Below are positions 59,419 through 64,000 of a stretch of DNA of 64,000 nucleotides, in pieces. Source of the stretch: SIG607 sp045601805. Its GTDB lineage: Bacteria; Bacillota; Clostridia; Oscillospirales; Acutalibacteraceae. Both the position numbers and the translations under genes were made by a program. How positions within the stretch are numbered: the first letter of the stretch is position 1; each line of letters starts with the position of its first letter. The stretch lies in contig JAZSAJ010000046.1 of NCBI GenBank assembly GCA_045601805.1, forward strand, positions 47,276-111,275, read 5' to 3'. Under the pieces are notes generated by a model, which saw only the letters and a program-made list of their open reading frames with translations, had not been told where the DNA came from and did no database searches.

Positions 59419-60441
59419 ATGAAAAAAAGCGATTTCTATTATGATTTAGATGAAAGTTTAATAGCGCAAACACCAATATATCCGCGTAACTCTTCGCGCT
59501 TAATGGTGCTTAATAAAAGTGAACAAAAGGTAAGCCACCATATTTTTGGCGATTTGTTAGATTATTTAAAAAAAGGCGACTGTCTTGTTTTAAATGATAC
59601 GCGTGTTTTACCTGCGCGTATAATGGCAAAAAGGGAAGACACAGGCAGTTTGGTTGAACTGTTGCTGCTTAAAAACAAAGGCGAACTTTTGTGGGAATGT
59701 ATTGCAGGCCCCGGTAAAAAAGCAAGGGTTGGCCATAAATTTATAATTTCAGAAAAACTTAAAGCCGAAGTTATAGAAGTTTTAAATGACGGTAACCGTA
59801 TTGTTAAATTTTTTTGTGACGGCAATTTTTACGAAGAATTAAATGAAGTTGGCAAAATGCCTTTGCCGCACTACATAACCGAAGAACTTAAAGATAAAGA
59901 GCGTTACCAAACTGTGTATTCGCAAAATATTGGTTCTGCGGCTGCACCAACTGCCGGGCTTCATTTTACCGAAGAAATGCTAAATGAACTTAAAAACAAA
60001 GGCGTAAAAATTGCTTATGTTACTTTGCATGTGGGTCTTGGCACATTCAGGCCTGTTAAGGTTGAAGATATTAAAGAACATCATATGCATTCAGAACATT
60101 ATGTAATAAGCGAAGAAACCGCCAATATAATAAATGAAACTAAACAAAACGGCGGCAGGGTTGTTTGCGTTGGAACAACAAGTTGTCGCACCCTTGAAAG
60201 CGTGTGCACAAAATACGGCAAGGTTATAGCCACCGAAGACGACACTTCAATTTTTATTTACCCCGGTTATGAATTTAAGTGTATGGACGCTTTAATTACA
60301 AATTTTCATTTGCCCGAAAGTACTTTAATAATGCTTGTTAGCGCATTTGCAGGGTATGATTTTACAATGAGTGCTTATAAAACCGCCGTTAAAGAAAAAT
60401 ACAGGTTCTTTAGTTTCGGCGATGCTATGTTTATTGAATAA
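59419..60441 (+). CDS. queA: S-adenosylmethionine:tRNA ribosyltransferase-isomerase
   Basis: QueA builds epoxyqueuosine from preQ1-tRNA using SAM ribose. The 340-residue protein has KKSDFYYDLDESLIAQTP, LNDTRVLPARI, TAGLHFTEEML and HVGLGTFRPVK. The ATG at 59419, seven bases after GGAG, is preferred to an in-frame TTG at 59401. It is followed by tgt, the preceding enzyme in the pathway. Confidence 0.96.
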   Translation: MKKSDFYYDLDESLIAQTPIYPRNSSRLMVLNKSEQKVSHHIFGDLLDYLKKGDCLVLNDTRVLPARIMAKREDTGSLVELLLLKNKGELLWECIAGPGKKARVGHKFIISEKLKAEVIEVLNDGNRIVKFFCDGNFYEELNEVGKMPLPHYITEELKDKERYQTVYSQNIGSAAAPTAGLHFTEEMLNELKNKGVKIAYVTLHVGLGTFRPVKVEDIKEHHMHSEHYVISEETANIINETKQNGGRVVCVGTTSCRTLESVCTKYGKVIATEDDTSIFIYPGYEFKCMDALITNFHLPESTLIMLVSAFAGYDFTMSAYKTAVKEKYRFFSFGDAMFIE

Positions 60442-60458
60442 TAAAAGGAAGTAATAAA

Positions 60459-61589
60459 ATGTATAAACTTTTAAAAGAAGAGGGCGCCGCGCGCCGTGCC
60501 GAGTTTCACACGAACCGCGGTGTTGTGCAAACCCCTGCTTTTATGAATGTTGCAACAAGCGCGGCAATAAAAGGCGCAGTAAGTGCAGAAGACCTTAAGC
60601 AAGTTGATTGTCAGGTTATGCTTTCAAACACTTATCATCTTCATGTGCGCCCCGGTGACAAACTTATAAAAGAGTGCGGCGGTTTGCATAAATTCAGCAC
60701 TTGGGACGGCCCAATTTTAACCGATAGCGGCGGTTTTCAGGTGTTTTCACTTGCTTCGCTTCGCAAAATTAACGAAGAGGGTGTAACCTTTAATTCGCAT
60801 ATTGACGGTAAAAAGATTTTTATGGGCCCCGAAGAAAGTATGCAAATTCAAAGTAATTTGGGCTCAACAATCGCAATGGCTTTTGACGAGTGCGTTGAAA
60901 ACCCCGCCGAATATAAATACGCAAAAGAATCGTGCAAACGCACAACAAGGTGGCTTAAACGCTGTAAAGACGAAATGAAACGGCTGAATTCTTTACCTGA
61001 TACCGTAAATAAAGAGCAAATGCTTTTTGGCATAAACCAAGGTTGTACTTATAATGATTTAAGGGTTGAACACATGAAAGAAATTGCCGAACTTGACCTT
61101 AACGGTTATGCTATTGGCGGTCTTGCGGTGGGTGAGCCAACCGAGCAAATGTACGATGTTATTGAACATGTTACACCCGTAATGCCAAAAAACAAAATTC
61201 GCTATTTAATGGGTGTTGGAACACCTGCAAACATATTAAATGCGGTAAGCCGCGGTGTTGATTTGTTTGACTGCGTAATGCCAAGCCGTAACGGCAGGCA
61301 CGGTAACTTGTTTACTTGGCAGGGCATTATAAACCTTAATAATAATAAATACGAAAACGATATGCGCCCAATAGAAGAGGGGTGTGAATGCCCCGCGTGT
61401 AAAAGGTATTCACGCGCATATATCCGTCATTTAATTAAAAGTAAAGAAATGCTTGCAAACCGCCTTTGTGTGCTTCATAACCTTTATTTTTACAATAATT
61501 TAATGAAAGAAATAAGAAACGCGCTTGATAATAACGAGTTTGCTGCATTTAAAAATAGAGTGGAAGCGGATATATCAAGAAGAATTTAA
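60459..61589 (+). CDS. tgt: tRNA-guanine transglycosylase
   Basis: Tgt exchanges guanine 34 for preQ1 in GUN-anticodon tRNAs. The 376-residue protein has the active Asp in LTDSGGFQVFSL, the nucleophile region DLFDCVMPSRNGRHGNLFT and the zinc site CECPACKRY...VLHN. It follows queA by 17 bases, the standard queA-tgt-yajC order. Confidence 0.97.
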   Translation: MYKLLKEEGAARRAEFHTNRGVVQTPAFMNVATSAAIKGAVSAEDLKQVDCQVMLSNTYHLHVRPGDKLIKECGGLHKFSTWDGPILTDSGGFQVFSLASLRKINEEGVTFNSHIDGKKIFMGPEESMQIQSNLGSTIAMAFDECVENPAEYKYAKESCKRTTRWLKRCKDEMKRLNSLPDTVNKEQMLFGINQGCTYNDLRVEHMKEIAELDLNGYAIGGLAVGEPTEQMYDVIEHVTPVMPKNKIRYLMGVGTPANILNAVSRGVDLFDCVMPSRNGRHGNLFTWQGIINLNNNKYENDMRPIEEGCECPACKRYSRAYIRHLIKSKEMLANRLCVLHNLYFYNNLMKEIRNALDNNEFAAFKNRVEADISRRI

Positions 61590-61618
61590 TTGCTTTTTTG
61601 AAAATAATGGTATATAAT
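61590..61618 (+). promoter_or_regulatory. Promoter of yajC
   Basis: TTGCTT, 17-bp spacer and TATAAT directly after tgt. Confidence 0.6.
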
Positions 61619-61647
61619 CATATTATAAATTTTTGGAGGTAAAAAAT

Positions 61648-61950
61648 ATGCAGGAATTTTTAGCATCACCGCTTTTCAGTATTATTTGGTTTGGTGTAAT
61701 TATCGTATTGTTCTATTTCGTTTTAATTCGTCCTCAGAAGAAAAAACAAAAAGAAGAACAAAAACTTCGCGATTCCATTCAGGTTGGCGATGAAATTTTA
61801 ACCATTGGCGGTCTTTACGGCAAGGTTGTTTCAATTAAAGACGACAGTTTTGTTATTGAATCGGTTGCTGACCATTCTAAAATTAAAATTGCTCGTTGGG
61901 CAGTAAGCCAAAACTTAACCGTTCACGAAGATGTTGCGGCTAAAAAATAA
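61648..61950 (+). CDS. yajC: Preprotein translocase subunit YajC
   Basis: YajC is a small membrane partner of SecDF-YidC. The 100-residue protein has one N-terminal helix (LFSIIWFGVIIVLFYFVLI), the typical RPQKKKQKEEQKLRDSIQVGDEILTIGGLYGKVV and a cytoplasmic domain. GGAGGT selects the ATG at 61648 over a TTG at 61633. Confidence 0.95.
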   Translation: MQEFLASPLFSIIWFGVIIVLFYFVLIRPQKKKQKEEQKLRDSIQVGDEILTIGGLYGKVVSIKDDSFVIESVADHSKIKIARWAVSQNLTVHEDVAAKK

Positions 61951-61966
61951 TGTTCTATAAAAAAAC

Positions 61967-61999
61967 CCCCCCGAATAAAATGTTTCGGGGGGCTTTTTT
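61967..61999 (+). terminator. Terminator after yajC, abutting the next start codon
   Basis: The 9-bp stem CCCCCCGAA/TTCGGGGGG is followed by C and six T, then directly by ATG. The GGGGGG arm lies seven bases before that ATG and could serve as its ribosome site. Confidence 0.85.
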
Positions 62000-62419
62000 A
62001 TGAAAACTGAAAATAATTTCTTAAACAAAGAATTCTTAATTAAATTTTTAATAGGAATGGCTATTTCCTTTGCGGCAACTTTTTTATTAAGCGGATTATT
62101 TGCCGTTTTAATGACACTTTTTGATATGAATACAGAAATGTCAAGTCCGTTGTCAACAGTCGCTATTGCCGTTGGCTGTTTTTTAGGTTCATATTTTGTT
62201 CTTTCAAAATTTAAACAAAAAGGTCTTTTAATTGGTGCATTGTTTGGCATTGCATTTTTTGTTTTAAAAACGCTTGTTTCCCTTGCGGTTTCGGGCGGTT
62301 CGGTTACGCTTGTCAGCGTTTTTCATTTGCTTTCGGCGGTGCTTTCTTCTTCAATTGCAGGAATTTTAGCGGTAAATAATGCGAACAAATTAAAGAACTA
62401 CAGTAAATCGTTTTCTTGA
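62000..62419 (+). CDS. DUF3792 (TIGR04086) family membrane protein
   Basis: The 139-residue protein has four membrane helices (LIGMAISFAATFLLSGLFAVL; PLSTVAIAVGCFLGSYFVL; LIGALFGIAFFVLKTLVSLAV; VFHLLSAVLSSSIAGILAV). Small proteins of this type lie next to yajC in many Firmicutes, supporting the assignment; their function is unknown. The start directly follows the T tract of the yajC terminator. Confidence 0.8.
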   Translation: MKTENNFLNKEFLIKFLIGMAISFAATFLLSGLFAVLMTLFDMNTEMSSPLSTVAIAVGCFLGSYFVLSKFKQKGLLIGALFGIAFFVLKTLVSLAVSGGSVTLVSVFHLLSAVLSSSIAGILAVNNANKLKNYSKSFS

Positions 62420-62444
62420 TTTTAAACGGTATTTGTGGTAATAT
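62416..62444 (+). promoter_or_regulatory. Promoter of the LOG-family gene
   Basis: TTGATT, 17-bp spacer and TAATAT preceded by TGTGG. Confidence 0.5.
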
Positions 62445-62474
62445 AATAACAAAGATCTAAAAGGAGAATTTAAT

Positions 62475-63056
62475 GTGAAAATTTGTGTTTTTGGCGCGGC
62501 CAGTTTTGAAATAAACGAAAGCTATATTAAAGCAACCGAAGAACTTGGCAAACTTATGGTAAAAAGGGGCCATTCGCTTGTGTTTGGCGCCGGTAATAAC
62601 GGTGTTATGGGCGCTGTTGCAAGGGGTGTAAAACAAGAAAACGGCGAAATAATTGGTGTTATTCCCGAGTTTTTTAAAGAAGATAAGATAGAAGAAATTT
62701 TTCAAAATTGTACCGAACTTATTTATACCGAAACAATGTCAGAGCGTAAAGCAAAAATGGAAGATATTGCCGATGCATTTATTATTGCACCCGGTGGTAT
62801 TGGCACTTTAGAAGAATATTTTGAGGTTTTAACCTTGAAACAACTTGGTCGCCACGAAAAACCCATTGCGGTTTTTGATATTAACGGGTATTACAATAAA
62901 CTTGAAGATTTTGTTGATTTTTCTATGAAAGAAAATTTCATAGCCGATAATTGCAAATCTTTATATTATTTTTCAAGTTCAGCCGAAGATGTTCTTTCTT
63001 ATATTGAAAACGATAACGGCGTAGAATATAATGTTCACGAATTAAAAAAAGGTTAA
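62475..63056 (+). CDS. LOG-family protein (TIGR00730, nucleotide phosphoribohydrolase-like)
   Basis: The 193-residue Rossmann-fold protein has the LOG motifs MSERKAKM and PGGIGTLEEYFEVLT and the N-terminal GHSLVFGAGNNGVMGAV. Relatives hydrolyse nucleoside 5'-monophosphates to base and ribose phosphate (cytokinin activation in plants). The start is GTG, nine bases after AAGGAG; an overlapping ATGTGA is a start-stop. It is probably monocistronic. Confidence 0.9.
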   Translation: MKICVFGAASFEINESYIKATEELGKLMVKRGHSLVFGAGNNGVMGAVARGVKQENGEIIGVIPEFFKEDKIEEIFQNCTELIYTETMSERKAKMEDIADAFIIAPGGIGTLEEYFEVLTLKQLGRHEKPIAVFDINGYYNKLEDFVDFSMKENFIADNCKSLYYFSSSAEDVLSYIENDNGVEYNVHELKKG

Positions 63057-63062
63057 AAAAAA

Positions 63063-63082
63063 GACGCCACGGCGTGTTTTTT
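63063..63082 (+). terminator. Probable intrinsic terminator
   Basis: A short GC-rich inverted repeat (ACGC...GCGT) is followed by eight T, between the LOG-family gene and the convergent ligase. Confidence 0.55.
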
Positions 63083-64000
63083 TTATAATAATTGCTTTTT
63101 AATTGCGTTTAAAATATCGGTTGCTATTTGCTTGTTTAAGGCAAGATTTAATTTTTCGGCAATTTTGTCTGCGTTAAATAAGCAACCAATAAGGCAACTG
63201 TTAATTTTTTCTGAAATTTGCCAATCAAGTGAATCGGTGAAAAATTGAGCATCACTTATTTTTCCGTTTTTAATGTTTAAAAGCAACTGAAATTCGCCCC
63301 AATCAAAACGGGTAGAAACTTCGCATGTAAAGGGAATTGTGTTGCCATAAATAAAGTCCCAACCGCCAAAAAAATCGGCGGTTTCTTTTATTGTTTTTAT
63401 ATCGTTAATCGTTATTTTTTCTGCCTTTAAATTTAAAACCTGTTCGGCTGATTTTATAAGCAAATCAGCCATTTTTTGTGGCGTTAAATCGGCATTAAAA
63501 GAATTAAGGTTTACCGTTCTTGAACTAACCGATTTTACCCCTTTTGAAACAAGTTTTTCGCGGCTTGGGGTAAGGTACTTTTTAATTTTTTCCATATCGG
63601 CAGAAATTAAAATTGTACCGTGGTGATATGATTTTCCAAGGGAATTGTAAAAAGCATTGCCTGAAAACTTTTTACCGCCCGCTAAAACATCGTTTCTGCC
63701 CGAAATTTCCGCCTTAATTTCTGCTAATTCACAAGCAAGTTTAATAATTTCAAAATTACGGGGAATGTCTTGGTTTTCACTGCGCGAAATAAAGGTGAAA
63801 TTAAGGTTGCCTAAATCGTGATAAACTGCGCCGCCGCCCGAAAGCCGACGCGCCAAATAACCGCCGTCATTTTTTAATTCATTACACAAACATTCTTTCC
63901 ACGGGTTTTGGTTTTTGCCAATAACAACCGTGTTTTTGTTTTGCCACAAGTAAAGTATAAGGCAGTCTTTTTCTACATTATCAAACAAATACTTTTCAAT
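63083..64000 (-). CDS. lplA: Lipoate-protein ligase A, 5'-truncated by the window edge
   Basis: LplA activates free lipoate with ATP and attaches it to E2 subunits or GcvH. The frame remains open to base 64000 (reading IEKYLFDNVEKDC), so an apparent start at 63988 is an internal TTG and roughly 15-20 N-terminal residues are missing. LYLWQNKNTVVIGKNQNPWKE, RRLSGGGAVYHDLGN and the Lys of DVLAGGKKFSGNAFY are the lipoyl-AMP site. About 90 C-terminal residues form the accessory domain. No lipoylated partner gene is in view. Confidence 0.92.
   Translation of the reverse strand: MEKYLFDNVEKDCLILYLWQNKNTVVIGKNQNPWKECLCNELKNDGGYLARRLSGGGAVYHDLGNLNFTFISRSENQDIPRNFEIIKLACELAEIKAEISGRNDVLAGGKKFSGNAFYNSLGKSYHHGTILISADMEKIKKYLTPSREKLVSKGVKSVSSRTVNLNSFNADLTPQKMADLLIKSAEQVLNLKAEKITINDIKTIKETADFFGGWDFIYGNTIPFTCEVSTRFDWGEFQLLLNIKNGKISDAQFFTDSLDWQISEKINSCLIGCLFNADKIAEKLNLALNKQIATDILNAIKKQLL

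Noticed and set aside
63986..63988. Translation start of lplA at base 63988
   Set aside because: The codon is TTG and the frame stays open to the window edge with residues matching the family's N-terminal region.

Overview
This is a low-GC Firmicutes chromosome segment, most likely an endospore-forming anaerobe of class Clostridia (Oscillospirales/Ruminococcaceae-like). The evidence is the spoIIGA-sigE pair, a SigH-type sigma factor, AddA, a dockerin-bearing secreted protein, strong AGGAGG ribosome binding sites, TTGACA/TATAAT promoters with 17-bp spacers, and the rpoBC-rpsL-rpsG-fusA-tuf block. The window is chromosomal core with one clear mobile patch (about 42.67-44.41 kb). No CRISPR array, prophage or rRNA operon is visible.

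Layout. 0-6.1 kb: the 3' part of addA, a sugar phosphate isomerase-like gene, a promoter-to-terminator unit encoding a highly structured RNA, a dockerin protein whose C-terminal domain sits between direct repeats, and a convergent FkbM methyltransferase. 6.2-13.8 kb: comM, two flavoprotein oxidoreductases, gap, and a membrane-bound nucleotide-sugar dehydratase. 13.9-21.5 kb: SigH-like factor, a decayed tRNA-like sequence, a zinc-ribbon protein, a two-component system with an HtrA protease, spoIIGA-sigE, and an oligopeptide-binding lipoprotein. 21.6-25.7 kb: ylxM-ffh-rpsP-khpA-rimM-trmD and HPr. 25.7-38.1 kb: rpoB-rpoC, rpsL-rpsG-fusA, tuf, with structured leaders. 38.2-42.7 kb: serC-serA, nicotinate phosphoribosyltransferase and a lipoprotein. 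42.7-44.4 kb: a REP-associated tyrosine transposase (RAYT) with five REP hairpins around two small cargo or disrupted genes. 44.4-51.6 kb: a minus-strand six-gene operon (DUF2142-GT4-GT2-DUF2304-lon-engB). 51.7-57.6 kb: rpe, a MecA-C-like protein, a 39-codon membrane peptide, a phosphohexomutase, a cysteine-rich protein, and folT-folC under a tetrahydrofolate riboswitch. 57.2-64 kb: dapA-dapB with a small protein, queA-tgt-yajC and a DUF3792 protein, a LOG-family protein, and the 3' part of lipoate-protein ligase.

How the genes fit together. Most of the window is growth machinery: transcription, translation, tRNA modification, SRP targeting and serine/lysine/folate supply. Sporulation control (SigH-like, SpoIIGA/SigE) and envelope functions (dehydratase, glycosyltransferases, HtrA with its two-component system) are embedded in it. 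The least explained elements are the structured RNA at about 3.99-4.20 kb, the repeat-flanked domain of the dockerin gene, the short leader ORFs before rpoB and rpsL, terminators whose 3' arms look like Shine-Dalgarno sequences for the next gene, and the REP system in which loops are conserved while stems vary. Positions of short motifs were counted by eye and may be off by one or two bases.
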